Shown piece after piece: positions 23,391-34,885 of a stretch of DNA of 64,000 bases. Position 1 is the stretch's first letter; each line of letters opens with the position of its first letter. Where the stretch lies: the NCBI RefSeq assembly GCF_918797505.1, contig NC_092797.1, positions 15,699,372 to 15,763,371 on the forward strand, read 5' to 3'. The DNA is from Bemisia tabaci. Its lineage: Eukaryota; Arthropoda; Insecta; Hemiptera; Aleyrodidae. The notes beneath the pieces were generated by a model. The model was not told where the DNA came from. It did no database searches and saw only the letters and a list, made by a program, of their open reading frames with translations. The translations under genes and the position numbers were made by a program.

Positions 23391-23643
23391 CAGGGTGTTT
23401 AGCATCAGGAAAAACTGGAAATATCAGGAATTTTGGCCGACGAGGAAAAAATCAGGAAAAGCGGAAAAATCGGACGTTTTATCAGGGATTTTTCTCTCGC
23501 GAATCTCCTCAGCGGAGAAGTCTTACTGCGTTTTGTTTACTGTGCCAGGAGTCGTCGAAAAATCAGGAAAACATCTGGAATTTTTTATAAAATATCAGGA
23601 AAATATCAGGATTTTTAAGAATTACAAAATACTAGACACCCTG
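23391..23643 (+). mobile_element. short-word element family K, copy 3 (ATCAGGAAAA type)
   Basis: It begins CAGGGTGTTTAGC and ends ACTAGACACCCTG; the interior is dominated by ATCAGGAAA words. It is flanked by an exact 5-bp direct repeat ATAAA (23386-23390 and 23644-23648). Confidence 0.8.
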
Positions 23644-24410
23644 ATAAATTTTACCTAAAAATTTTCAGAGAATTTTTCCCGCAATTTAAGGACGCTAGAG
23701 ACGCTCATGCGTTATGCGCCACGGGACCGCTGCCGCCCTTTGACAATGAAGCGATTCTAATTATTTCAAGCAAATGTAAGCCAACTCGCTGGCACCGATA
23801 AGGTTTGGCGCACGGGGATTATTATTTCGCTCAACCCACGAATCCTCGTAATCGAGATCCCTCTGCCGACTCGTAGCGCTCCCTATCGCGGTGGCAGATT
23901 AGGACGGTTATCCTTTAATCCGGCGCTAACCGATTCTTGACATCATATCTGAACGAGTTGTTTCCCAAAGGGAACATGTTCATTTTCAGACGACCTCGAG
24001 CTATGTTCTGATACTAGTATTCGGGGGCTCATTTAATAACGGATATGTTCCATTCTAGTGAAAATCGGTTCATCTATGATACCAAAGCTCTTTACGTCGA
24101 GCAGCCAATTTTTGCATCCCAGGGTTGCGGAAATCCGCCTGTCTCTTATAAAAGGTTTAACTTGATGTAATGATCAGGGGAGCGAAGCATGAATTTTAGG
24201 AGCCATCTGTGGTTCCAAGTAGCATCTTTTTTTTCAGATCGAACATCCCCAATTCCAAAAACCATCGAGTATTTAGTGAGATTTTGATGAGACTATCTAT
24301 TATATTTTGAAAAGTTTCAACCATACTTCGCTTTTTCAGTTGTTCAGAATTTAATTCGGAATTCAAGTGCACAGCGATAGCTCGAGAGCGAAAAATTCGT
24401 CGATTTGTAT

Positions 24411-24661
24411 TACCATGCTGAGGAAGAACGCCGCATGAGCCAATCAGGCGTTGCTATATTTCCCTCGATTAATCACGAGTTGCCAGGAAATTTTTGAACA
24501 TTGCTTTTCCGATTTTTCGGAGGATTTTGTTCGTAATTTGATCTGAAAAGTCTGACAATTTCTAGGGCAAATACTCGTAACTTTCTTCAAAAATAAATAT
24601 CTTCTCAGAGGAAGTTCGGCAACATTCAAATGCTCTTACGGCGTTTTTACCGAGCACAGTA
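24411..24661. mobile_element. palindromic MITE family D, copy 2
   Basis: Ends of the GCTGAGGAAGAACGCCG type on the left and CGTTTTTACCGAGCACAGT on the right, with the shared AT-rich interior. Confidence 0.75.
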
Positions 24662-24708
24662 GTTTAGTTTTGACGGAAGGAAGGAGAGCGAAGACCCCGG
24701 CGTCGGCG

Positions 24709-24924
24709 CACACTGGAGCGAGTCTATAGGAGAAGTCAGACAAAATCTGGAAAGCTCATATTTTCGAAAATATGAAACAAAAAAGTTCGAAAGGGATTCC
24801 ATTGACTTTTCCGTGCAATTTCCCTCCAGAAACACCCCTTGAAATTGAATTTGTGACGAAATAAACATCAAAATTTGAAATTTCAGCCAAAAATTTCACG
24901 TCCGACCTCCTTCGTTCCACTGTG
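24709..24924. mobile_element. palindromic MITE family G, copy 2
   Basis: It starts CACACTGGAGCGAGTC and ends GTTCCACTGTG; interior words are TTGTGACGAAATAAACATC and AAACACCCCTTGAAATT. It lies in a GGCG-rich site, as does the 46941 copy. Confidence 0.75.
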
Positions 24925-25997
24925 CGGCGGCGTGAATTTTCTGAATCTACGTTTCGACGCCCCCGATCCGAAATTCACGTTTCGGGTATTAATAACTCCC
25001 CGCGGTTTATTTATACCCGGGCTAACCTTTTAAATTAATAAAGTGGCCCTATTGATGGGTCAAAGTTGAGAAAAAATGTCTTAATGACCCGATTCGGCTC
25101 CGGAGGAAGGACTCGGGTTCGAACAATTCGGCAGCGAGAACAATCAATCTTCCGCGGTGCCCCAACAGCACTCCTAGCAACTAGACGTCCGACGGCGCTT
25201 AGGCCTGCCAAGTTCTTGCCTCACGTTGTCCGTCATTAATTTTACGAGATTTTTGTTTCTAACCCTTCGATTCCTCTTTATTTCTCCCTCTCACATCGCC
25301 ACTCTAAAAAACCACTCTGAAAATCACACTGAAAAACCACTGAAGGCAGAGTGTCCACCGTCCACTGGTCAGGAAAGTCCGAAAATATTGTGCGGATTTT
25401 TTTTAGAGCGGTCCGGAACCAAGGGTGTAGGAAGTTTTTGGGCCTTCTCATTTTTAAAATTTAGAAAAAAACCATTTTTTTCTCTGAAATTTCAACGTGA
25501 TGACTCTCTTACGTCTTGGTAGCTGTACCGGCGATTTTGCGAAAAACCTGCGCTCTTATATACCGCAATCTTACAAGAAACACGTGATTTACCTATATTC
25601 AATTTTACCAGAAATACGTGATTTGTACAACAGGTTTTCCAGCAACTTGTGATTTTTATTGCAAGTTTGCGAAAAAATTGTGATATTTCCGGCTTTCGCA
25701 AGTGGTAACATCGTTTTCGGGACCGTTCAATTTTTACACGCAACCGATCGCGATCTGCCGAGTCACGTGGTCGAGAAGTGTTCGCACTCCTGTCCGGAAG
25801 TACCGAAAAAGTACAGCAATTCCGCAGAGAGGTCCGGACTTTATTCCTCCGCGTTACGCGTGTTTCTTAAGATATCCTGAAAAGTGTCCAATCCCTTGCG
25901 CATTGATTCTCACCGCAGTATCGAGTGCACCCAGTAGATCTTCAGGCCACCAATGAGCCTCGAACTTCGTGGTTATGTCATTTTTTTCACCATTCCC

Positions 25998-26249
25998 GAG
26001 AAGAATCCACAGAACGTCGCATGAACCGTTGGACGTTGCCGAATTGTCTTTGAGAAAACACGAATTTTTCAAAGAAACTTTGGATTATTTTTATTTCATT
26101 TTTCAGACAATTTTATTCGCAATTAAATCTAAAATATCTGCAAATCTCAAAGAAAACTTCTTAAATTTTCTCATGAATGAACTTTTTATCGAGGGACGTT
26201 TGGCAACGTCCGAATGTTCATAGGGCGTTTTTCTGTAGCCCGGGAGTAT
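25998..26249. mobile_element. palindromic MITE family D, copy 3 (diverged)
   Basis: It shares the GAACGTCGCATGAAC-type left arm and the ATGTTCATAGGGCGTTTTTC right arm; the tips are degraded. Confidence 0.6.
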
Positions 26250-26570
26250 TTTGGCGGGAACGCCGGGGTCCGTGGGTCGCCTCGAAAGCTCGGGGCCGAA
26301 GCCGTTGGCCGCGGCGCGGCGGCGGAGCGGGTGACAATGCGGCTGTGGCACTGGTGACACGGATCCCTCGCGTCATTTCGTCTCGGAAATTTTCCCGAAA
26401 ACTTGGCATATTTTCTCCGTTTCCGCATCATAGCTCAACGTGTCGCGGAGCTATTTTCATTCTCCATCCTTCTCCGACAAACGATTCCCGAACACTTGTT
26501 TCCCCGCCCCCTCCTCCGCCGCCGCGAATCCCATCACGACGAGAGGAACATTGTAGAGCTATTTTATGAA
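26250..26570. other. GC-rich intronic patch with overlapping frames
   Basis: Strong local rise in G+C, CpG and proline-, serine- and arginine-biased frames on both strands, 1 kb before the microexon. The best frame (130 codons) has no recognisable domain and its composition follows the base bias. Treated as non-coding. Confidence 0.4.
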
Positions 26571-26831
26571 CGCTTAAATTATGAATATCCACTTTTGGCC
26601 GATCACCGTTGATGTTGTCTGTGTAAAATTCACTTCTCCGAGTGTGTTGTAGCACACTGCTCGTTGTGTTTGTCCCCCGCACCATCTCTCTCTGCTCCGC
26701 CAATGAATAGCGTTTCTTCGTCTATTCACATGCGTGGGCAGCCATGTAGTATGGTGTCTAGGACTTGATCTATCCGCGGGATTTATCCGGAATATGCCCG
26801 AGAGTTGAAGAATTCATTTGAGTCGGTGTCG

Positions 26832-26995
26832 GAAACCGGGAATTTCTTCTTTTTCCGCTTTGAGGCCATTCTGAAACCGGGAATTTCTTCCTTCTCCTCT
26901 TTGAGGCCATTCTGAAACTGGGAATTTCTTCCTTTTCCGCTTTTAGGCCATTCTGAAACCGGGAATTTCTTCCTTTTCCGCTTTGAGGCCATTCT
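26832..26995 (+). repeat. minisatellite, 41-bp unit, four copies
   Basis: Units start at 26832, 26873, 26914 and 26955. Each contains GAAACCGGGAATTTCTTC and CTTTGAGGCCATTCT with a few substitutions. Because 41 is not a multiple of three, frames running through it are artefacts. Confidence 0.93.
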
Positions 26996-27237
26996 TATTT
27001 TGGGATGCTCGACTTGCGGTTTTTTTGGCGCTCGAGGATTACTTAGTTGGAAGTTGAAAGAATACGCTTATTTTGCTCCAAATTCTGAAGAAGTATCTCG
27101 GTTTTCTGAAGTATTTGAAGGGAAAACGGCAAGGAACCGCGGTTTTCGTCGGAAGATATGCTTCTGAAAATCAGGAAAACATCAGGAAATAAGAACGGTA
27201 TAGAATACCAGACTCTCTGGCCGTGAAAGGTGCTAAT

Positions 27238-27376
27238 TGAACTTCATTTTGCAAATCGGAACCACTACTTGGCGCATCCATAAAATCAACTATCTACATT
27301 GGAAAACCAGTGGCACATACATTGTTTCTAAATTGCGACAGAAATAGTATTTTCTTATCGCAAAATGTAGATCAAT
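27238..27376. mobile_element. palindromic MITE family B, copy 4 (diverged)
   Basis: Left ATTTTGCAAATCGGAACC and right CTTATCGCAAAATGTAG arms are complementary; the centre keeps GGCACATACATTGTTTCTAA. It ends 160 bp before the microexon. Confidence 0.65.
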
Positions 27377-27537
27377 TGTAACATTTGCTATAGACCGCCG
27401 AAATGGCGGGCTGCTGGGGGAAAAGAGTACCTAATGAAAGTATAATCTTGGTTTTTTTTTTGTGTTTTTTGTTTGTTTGTTTGTTTATTGTACAACCATG
27501 ATCTAATCCTACTTTTCTTTTTCTTGTGTGTTCACAG

Positions 27538-27555
27538 AATTGCCAGCAGAAGAAG
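27538..27555 (+). CDS. SERCA: SERCA microexon, 18 nt (residues 40-45)
   Basis: The acceptor TTGTGTGTTCACAG precedes the 18 nt and GTAAGA follows. With the last base of exon 1 and the first two of exon 3 it gives ELPAEEG, the sequence expected right after KYGPN in SERCA. Phase 1 in, phase 1 out. From memory, vertebrate ATP2A genes also have an 18-nt second exon here, which supports an ancient exon. Far too short for standard gene finders. Confidence 0.95.
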
Positions 27556-27790
27556 GTAAGAATCTTTTCGTTTTGGTCCAGGAGCCGTAAGTAGTAATTT
27601 TTTTATCGCTCGATAATCGATCTTTTAGTAAGACATTTTAGGTTTTGAATCAACCCCCCCCCCCCCACGAGAATCGTTGAATTATCGATTTCAATCAATA
27701 TCATCCAATAAATCATCCATATAAAATCATCAGTTTACTTAACAATCATGTTACTTCGTCCCTATCGCAGAATGCGGCCCAACTTTCCGT

Positions 27791-27931
27791 TGGACTACAT
27801 TTTATAATCAGGAACTATTTTTGCTGGTTCATCCATAGAAACACCTATCTGCGTGGGGAATTTCTTGGCACGTTTACGTTGTTTCTAAAATGAGCTACAA
27901 AAAGTAGTGCCTTATATCGTAAAATGTAGTC
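27791..27931. mobile_element. palindromic MITE family B, copy 5
   Basis: It starts TGGACTACATTTTATAATC and ends ATCGTAAAATGTAGTC, with AAACACCTATCTGCGTGGGG in the centre. It lies 235 bp after the microexon, so the microexon is flanked by B elements on both sides. Confidence 0.75.
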
Positions 27932-29523
27932 AAATGGACCACTAGGCAAGGTACGATTTTAAGCAATTTGATACATGTCTCTTAACCAGAATTTCACGTA
28001 GAACACGATTTACACAACGGAAATTACTGAAACTAACTCCTAACGAAGATATCAACGTTTTGATTTCACATTGGTTACGAGGAATTTGAACTGCCCGCTC
28101 ACAAGAAACTCAAAGCTCTACGTGAGTCAAATCGCGCACTACAACGGTTTCAGCAATCTTCTCAATCGAGCAATGTTCATTTCTTACCATGTGTTGTTCA
28201 AACTATTAGCAATTTGCTACAGCTGAGCCAAAGCGTCAAGATTGAGGTTGCCAGATTTTTTTTCGCAGAGGCTGTCATGATAACGTTTAGCGCGCGATGT
28301 GAATCACGTAGAGCATTGAGTTTTCATGAGCGGGTGGTTTGGATTTACGCATCAAAAATCATTAAATATCTTCGTAAGGAGTTGATTTTGGTAATTTCCG
28401 TTGTGCGCGTCGTGTTTTACGTGAAATTTTGGTAAAGTAACATGAATCAGAGTGCTGAAATTTGTACCTTTTCTAGTGGTCCATTGTGATTTACCCGCCT
28501 TAGAAGTTTTGAGAAACCGTGTATCTCCACGTTGAAGGACTCGGAATGATGCGCGATTTTTCTTCAAAACCACGCCGCTAGCTCAAGTTAGCTTAATGAC
28601 GACCAGTGGAAGCAGAGGAAACATAAATGAGCCATTGAAATTCGAGTCGGCGTGAGTTAATGACTGTTCCATTTTTACTGCCATCGACGGATTCCTAAAC
28701 AACATGTGACGAATGTGTTGAATGTATTTCACCGGGTTAGTCCAATTCACGGGAAATTTGTAGCTCATTCAAATTTCGTTAAGTGCTAAAAGATAATTTT
28801 TCGCGTTTAATTTTGAAAAAGACCCCCCTCCCCCTTCTGAGAGTTACTTGTGTTTTATCCATGTACGTCTAAAAGAGATGTGAGGTTAAAAAGTTATTTT
28901 TTGGTATTAATACGTATTTAAAAATTAAGATTACGTCATACGGGGAACAGCGCATACATCGGCATTGAAATCCGATAAAGTAGCACGGTTATTCACAGTT
29001 TAACGTGACGTAAGGTATATTTTTTTGGAATAGATGAACATTGCGTCAGGCAGGATGTTTCCTGGCCTACCCCGTAAAATGAAGGTGGGGTTACAAAAAG
29101 TACTAAAAAACGTCCCCATACTCTTGGCAACTTTCCCTCCTCACTCTGCTTCATCCTAATAATCCCGTCATAAACCTTTAGTACGAAAAAGTGTCCCTTT
29201 ACATTCCGATCCCGTCTATACTGGTCCTTAGTGCCTTCACAGCAAAAGTATGGCCACTCGAAGATGTGTTTCTTACCATTATAGTCATTTTACGTTATCA
29301 TAGAAATGCCTAGGACCAAAAGAGCGCATTTTTCCCAACAGATGTAGGATAAATAGACATAATTCATTGTTTACTTTGCTTGTAGTTCGGTAATAATTGT
29401 TTGTGGAAGAAGTAAAACCTGCGCTGAATCCATTAAACGAGTGACTTTTCCTGTTACATTAATCCTTTCAGTTTTCATTCATTTTTAGCAATTTTGGCAA
29501 CACTTTAGAAAAATGGATTTTGT

Positions 29524-29524
<1 letters not shown>

Positions 29525-29564
<40 letters not shown>
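29525..29564. repeat. 40-nt poly-A tract
   Basis: Forty consecutive A residues. No retroposon body or target duplication could be recognised next to it, so it is called a simple repeat. Confidence 0.9.
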
Positions 29565-29568
<4 letters not shown>

Positions 29569-30323
29569 AGAACCTCCTTCCTTGCCATCTTAAGCTTCCT
29601 GTCTTCTGAAAAGACCGGAATTTATCACGCGGCGAAAATTACTTGGGAAAATCAGGAAGTCTGTCTGTGAACCAGTGTTATAAATTGAGGATTTCTCCTT
29701 TCCGTTCAGAAATTATATTATTTTCAATTTAAAGTTAAAAAATCGACTCAGTTTTGGAGAATTGAACAAAAGATGAAACAAATTAAAAAATAGTTTTCCT
29801 TTGAACTTTGGAAAAATATTGTCTTATCCAAGACGACTTTGAAGAAAATGAGTGGAAATCTCGATTTTTCATCCATGTATTTCGGAGCGTATGGAAAATC
29901 AGGGCAATAACAGGGGATGAAAAAAATTATGATTCTCATACACCTTTATCTAAAATCACCGCCATTTCTCAGGCCCATGCTGCACAATATTTTTAAAGCC
30001 AAAAAGTCTGGCCACTCTCTCCTTCTCCATTTTAAGCTCACCAGGCCAAGTTTCATGTCGCATCATAGGGTCATGTCAAAAAAACCCAACAAAAAACACC
30101 CACTCCCCTAAAAAAAATTCAGAATGAACAGCCTATCGACAAGGTTCAAGTTTAAAGTTGAGTGGTTTGCACTCGACTCTCTTCGCAATTAAATTAATGA
30201 CCTTTGAGGTCGGCGAAAAGCTCGAGGCCTTTAAAAGCAAGTGGACTGAACTTCCGGAGTTGATCTCGTATTTACAAGCCTCAGGTAGTTCCAAGCTTGC
30301 ACCGTAGATCGAGTTATTTCCAG

Positions 30324-30488
30324 CAGTGGCGTAGCGCGAATTGCGATGTATCGATTGTTATGCCATTTAAACCTATGGTAAAGAATCGATAATGAAGGTG
30401 CTCGCTGCGAACACCCTGTCTATCGATTTTTTTCCATGTGTTCAAATGGCATAACAATCGATATATCGCAAAGCACGCCACGCCACTG
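30324..30488. mobile_element. hAT-type MITE family A, copy 5 (symmetrical variant)
   Basis: 165 bp with exact 8-bp duplication ATTTCCAG (30316-30323 and 30489-30496). Both halves carry ATCGATTGTTATGCCATT or its complement, making it more fully palindromic than copies 1-4. Confidence 0.92.
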
Positions 30489-31121
30489 ATTTCCAGATCC
30501 GTCGCCCGGACGCTCTGCAGTTCCAATTTCTTTTTTCTCTCGCTCCCTCACTCCCCCTCGTCCTTCTTTTTTGGGCCTTCTTTTCCCCGTCGGGTATCTA
30601 TTTTTCCTAGTTTCACCCCCCTCTCCCTTTCTTTGACCCTCCCCGGTTCCAAGTAATCCACTTGACACGTTTTTCTCCTCTACCGCAATTAACCCATGAA
30701 CTTGATCGATTATCCTGCCGTGTCTCCCCCACTAATGAGGGATGCTTCGTGCACCGCCAGTTTATACCGTTGGAAAATCATTTTTGATCGAGGAAAGCTC
30801 TCCTGAAGAAGGGAAGAAGAGGGAATGAAAACGTGTGCTCGTAGTTTATCCTCTGGACCCCTTTAAAAGAAAAAAAGGGAATTTTTCGAAATATTCCTTC
30901 TGTTTCTATTTTAGAAATTTATTATTTGAGACGATTTTAGTTTTGCTCGACTAATTTATTTGTTCCCAAATCTAAATAAATACACTTTTTGGAGACTTCT
31001 TGGATGAGATTGTTGGCTCAAAATTTAATTTCTGATACGTTAGAGATGCGTTGCAAATTTTAAATATCCTGTGTCCACTTATAGAAAAATATATTCCAAT
31101 TCTACATCCCTCATCAAAAGA

Positions 31122-32023
31122 ACCCTGGTAAAAATTGGCAATAGGAGCTGCATTTCAAAATACCATAGGAGTTCTTATAGCCGACTAAGAAGGCTATTGA
31201 AAATCATATAGCTGGCTGTAGAAAGCGGAGCAAATCGTATAGCCGGGCTATACGAAGCTATAAAAAAGTATACAGTCGGGCTATAGTTCCTATCGCCGGG
31301 CTTTACTCTTTATCGCCATTGGCTATAAAATGTTATAAGAAATTGTGTAGGAATTCGTGTGCTTTGTAAATCATTGAGTTTGAAACGGAACTACCTTAAT
31401 ATTTACAAAACAAACATTATATTTTCTTTTAAAACATATTTTCTTTCATCACTTAAAATCAGAATAATCCCTACAGAGTGTGCAAACATTTCAAAAGCAT
31501 GAGTTGAAAAAAGCTGACTCCGCGAGATTAAATATTAGAGCCTAACACAAAGCGGAGCGGCGACGCACTGGCGCCTACAAACCTAACAGGGATACTTCAC
31601 GCATTGCGCAATGCGCGGAGTGTCCATGTTAGGTTTGTAGGCGCCAATGCGCGTTTCGCGCTCTCTGCCCGCCCGCCGCGCCGCAGCGTGCCATGGCGTC
31701 TGAAACAACTATTTCACACCAGAGGTATTGCACAGTATCATAAGAAATTGAAGACGCTCCAACATGATAAGACTGAGAGGCATCCTTCAAAAGCACGGAG
31801 CTTTCCTCGCAAAATAAATCAAGATACTATGACACAAAAAGAGAGCGGTAGTCCAAAAACTAACAAAGTCCTAGTATCTGTATTTAGTAACGTTTAGCAT
31901 AAACTTTATCGTCTGGCTGTAGCTTAATCGCCATGGGCTATAAAAGGCCATAAGAAATTGTACAGCCGGCTTTAGGTCTATAGTATTTTGGAACACACAT
32001 TCCCCTGCCAATTTTTACCAGGG
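31122..32023. mobile_element. palindromic element family I, copy 1 (0.9 kb)
   Basis: The ends CCCTGGTAAAAATTGGC and GCCAATTTTTACCAGGG type are inverted repeats; the sub-terminal regions are built from repeats of TATAGCCGGGCTATA-like words. A nested hairpin lies at 31570-31645. No transposase frame. A second copy is at 45552-46510. Confidence 0.85.
31570..31645. repeat. hairpin nested in family I copy 1
   Basis: GGCGCCTACAAACCTAAC at the left pairs with GTTAGGTTTGTAGGCGCC at the right. The inner stem is imperfect here and nearly perfect in the other copy. Confidence 0.85.
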
Positions 32024-32579
32024 AAGGTAAATTTTCTGAACCCTTTGAATCTAAAACCTCTCGGTCTAAACTCTCTTGGTTCTATTCTACAACCTTGTTT
32101 ATGTATATATTTTTTTCATATAATGACCCTCTTGGCATTAGGAACACAAAAGAGATAATTTAGCCCCTGTCCAATATTTTTTTGCCTCTTTTAAAGTCGT
32201 TTCAAGAATGGAGAAGTGCTTTTCCAGGGACGATACGTATGAAAGGTGAAGTAGTAAATATACTTGCTTTGAAGTTCTATTCGCGCTCTGTTTCCTAAAG
32301 AACGTAATCATCCCTGGGAATGTGGAAGGGGGGGGGGGCGTGTTTTTGAACTAGCAAGTCCATGGATTAACAAGAGTGTCATTCTCATCGAAGTTTGCCG
32401 ATTACAATTCAGACGCAGGTCTAAAGCTTGGCAGAAAAGCACGGGTAATAATTACCTTTTCCCCCTTATCGACTCACCAGCACCACAGTTTTATTAAAAT
32501 ATGAACTGCTTCGATACAATTGTAATTCGAAATCTTAATATGTATGATTAATACCAATTTCTTTTTTTCTCAATTTCAG

Positions 32580-32662
32580 GCAAATCAATATGGCAGTTAG
32601 TTTTGGAGCAATTCGATGATCTATTAGTTAAAATTTTGTTATTAGCTGCAATTATTTCATTT
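32580..32662 (+). CDS. SERCA: SERCA exon 3 (residues 46-73, M1)
   Basis: The acceptor is TTTCTCAATTTCAG and the donor is TTT|GTAAGT. It encodes [19 protein letters not shown] and then the hydrophobic LLLAAIISF of the first membrane helix. The 83-nt length matches what I recall for vertebrate ATP2A exon 3. Phase 1 in, phase 0 out. Confidence 0.96.
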
Positions 32663-32980
32663 GTAAGTACACATTTTCTTCACCATTTTTCTTGACGCAT
32701 GCGAATACATCGGGATCTTCTTTAGTTTCGATTATCTGATGTAGTGAATATCAGTCCGGGTTTATTTTCGAGAGGTGTATAAAAATACTCCATCATTCGT
32801 GGTATAAGCAGCACACAGGGTTTTCTCCGTAAGTCGTGTTGGTTGCTTACAGTTTAAGTTACCAGGCTCAGTGAATATCCTAATTTTAATTTTTATTGAA
32901 TACTTACCCCCCTTCGAAACCTGTATCATACCTACATTTAACCAACCACTCTAGTTCTTCGCGCACGAAGATTCGGAATT

Positions 32981-33232
32981 GGACAGAGTTCAACAGAAAG
33001 GAACCAAGCCACATCAGCTATTGCCAAGTCTAACCGGGCAATTAAATTTTTTACGTAAGAACGTTTGTTCGGATTTCTTTGAAAATTTTCAGGAATTTGC
33101 TTCATACCATGGAGAATTTTCACTGAAATTTGTCCGAAAATCCGTACAACCGTTTTCATGTAAAAAATTAAATTGCCCAATTAAATTTGGCAATAGCTGA
33201 TGTGGCTTGGTTCCTTTCTGTTTAACATGGTC
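32981..33232. mobile_element. palindromic MITE family J, copy 2
   Basis: It starts GGACAGAGTTCAACAGAAAG and ends TTCTGTTTAACATGGTCC. AACCAAGCCACATCAGCTAT pairs with ATAGCTGATGTGGCTTGGTT. AATT lies on both sides and may be a 4-bp target duplication. Confidence 0.82.
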
Positions 33233-33268
33233 CAATTGATCGTTATGCGCGGTCTTCAGCGTAAAAAT

Positions 33269-33432
33269 CAGTGGCGTGGCGTAAAGGATCGATTATCGAT
33301 ATTTCTCCACTTGAAGCTGCAGTAAAGAATCGATTCTCAAGGTGTTCGTAACGAACACCTTGATAATCGATCCTTTTCCACAGATTTAAATGGCAGATCA
33401 ATCGATATATCGCAAAGCACGCCACGCCACTG
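33269..33432 (-). mobile_element. hAT-type MITE family A, copy 6 (inverted)
   Basis: Same family, opposite orientation to most copies; the left tip has a rearranged sub-terminal part. Flanks GTAAAAAT and GTAAAAAC (33261-33268 and 33433-33440) are an 8-bp duplication with one mismatch. Confidence 0.9.
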
Positions 33433-34610
33433 GTAAAAACGGGCGTCTCTTTTCTCCAGACTGACATGGTACTTATTCATAGAGTTGGGCTGTATCTATT
33501 TTAAAATCCTCGTATATCCGAAGCCTTCTCTCATCGACGCGTCTGGCAACCGTAGTAATGGTGCTTTCGTTTATGATTAACTTCCTGGACGTTAAAAAAA
33601 CGCTCGCTGGAAGTGCACTAATTGCCCAAGTATACAAATTCGCGTGACGTCTCTTGTCTGCAGTTCCCAAATTCTCATTTCCATTATTTTTTCCAATTTT
33701 TTAAATGATGTTATAATTCAAGTCACATTGAATATTCATAACTCAACTTGGTGCCAAGAACTCGACAAAATGCCTTCATAACAAAAAGAGAGGTCTTAGA
33801 ATTTTCCCCGTAAAAAATGCGCGGTGACGAGTCATGTGAACATTCTTCAAGTTGCCCTGAAGTCGCGGTCTGCTGCGTGTAATGATTCAGTCGCGAGCGA
33901 AGTGAATTCCGAAGGGAAAACGAACCTTACAGAATTAAAATACTCTTTTTTAGGATGCGCCTTCAATTGTTTGATTATACTATATTAACTGCACTAGCGT
34001 TAAATAAGTCGCATGCCTTGCGCCGTGCTCTGTTCATAACCTTGGCACGTAATTCGAGGATGTATTGTATGATGGGCTATTTTAAATAGATGCGGTCAAT
34101 CTTGACAATTTACAAGGGTGAGGCAAGGTAGATATCAGAATTTCAGTTTCATAGCTCACAAAAGCTATAGCTATGAAAATATTTTATGACCTTAACCCAA
34201 GTAAATTTATCACCTTAAACATTAACATACTGGACTGGAAAGTTAATTTTCGTTGTTTTCAAAATTGTCTATATCGACGGCGTAAGTCCGCAATCACATA
34301 TCTCGTTCGCGGTGTCCGGAAATCTCTGCCTCTATGTTATTTTTTTAAAGGAGAACACATAAACATCATTCCTTGAAGTTTATGCAGAATTTTCTTCGCA
34401 CAGAGAAGAAAAATCACGGCAGTTTTAAAGAATTGTCGTTGTGTTGCTTTCCGTTTAAAAAATAAAGTATGACAGGAAGTCTGCGACGTCGCAAAGCGAG
34501 TTATGTGATTGCCGACTTACACCGTCGATATATTCAGGATCGGTTGAAGGCGGCGTAATGTATTTTTGATTCTTGGGATTCAAACATTTTAGGATACCCA
34601 CACCGAGAAA

Positions 34611-34885
34611 AAAACACGGTTTTTCGACGGTTACCACGGTAGTAATGTCACACGGGATTCCACAGTAGCAGAACCGTGGTTTTTGATGACTATAATGATG
34701 AGCACGGTGCTGTTACTGTGTTCACTGTAATATTACTGTGAGCAGAATAATGCTACCACGAGCATGGTTATGCTGGTATGCTCATCAATAATCTTACCAA
34801 AATCCATGGTTCTACTACCGTGGAATCCGATGTAACATTACTACCGTGTAACCGTCGAAAAACCGTGGTTTTTTTTCTCTCCGTG
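34611..34885. mobile_element. palindromic element with CACCGAGAAAA ends and ACCACGGTAGTA words
   Basis: The left CACCGAGAAAAAAACACGG pairs with the right CCGTGGTTTTTTTTCTCTCC; inner words ACGGTTACCACGGTAGTAAT recur in inverse. It resembles families with ACTGGAAAA and ACTGAAAA ends but has its own interior vocabulary. Confidence 0.8.

Larger units (their letters stand above)
4213..27537 (+). other. SERCA intron 1 (23.3 kb), repeat-rich
   Basis: This is the largest intron. It holds hAT-type MITEs (7201, 7853, 19579, 22540), fold-back elements (6215; 14823-17305), a nested Mutator-like element (15296), several other palindromic families, tandem duplications and GC-rich patches, all listed separately. 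Stretches without a listed element (about 8.1-9.4 kb, 9.8-10.9 kb, 11.7-18.1 kb outside the fold-back, and 23.7-24.4 kb) show no gene-like frame, splice-supported coding signal or RNA gene that I can recognise. Confidence 0.85.
27556..32579 (+). other. SERCA intron 2 (5.0 kb)
   Basis: It contains family B (27791), family A (30324) and the 0.9-kb family I element (31122), a poly-C run near 27653 and a 40-nt poly-A tract (29525). The rest (about 27.95-29.5 kb and 29.6-30.3 kb) is AT-rich with no recognisable gene. Confidence 0.85.

Noticed and set aside
29525..29564. Poly-A tract as the tail of a SINE, LINE or processed copy
   Set aside because: No promoter boxes, body or target duplication could be recognised upstream.
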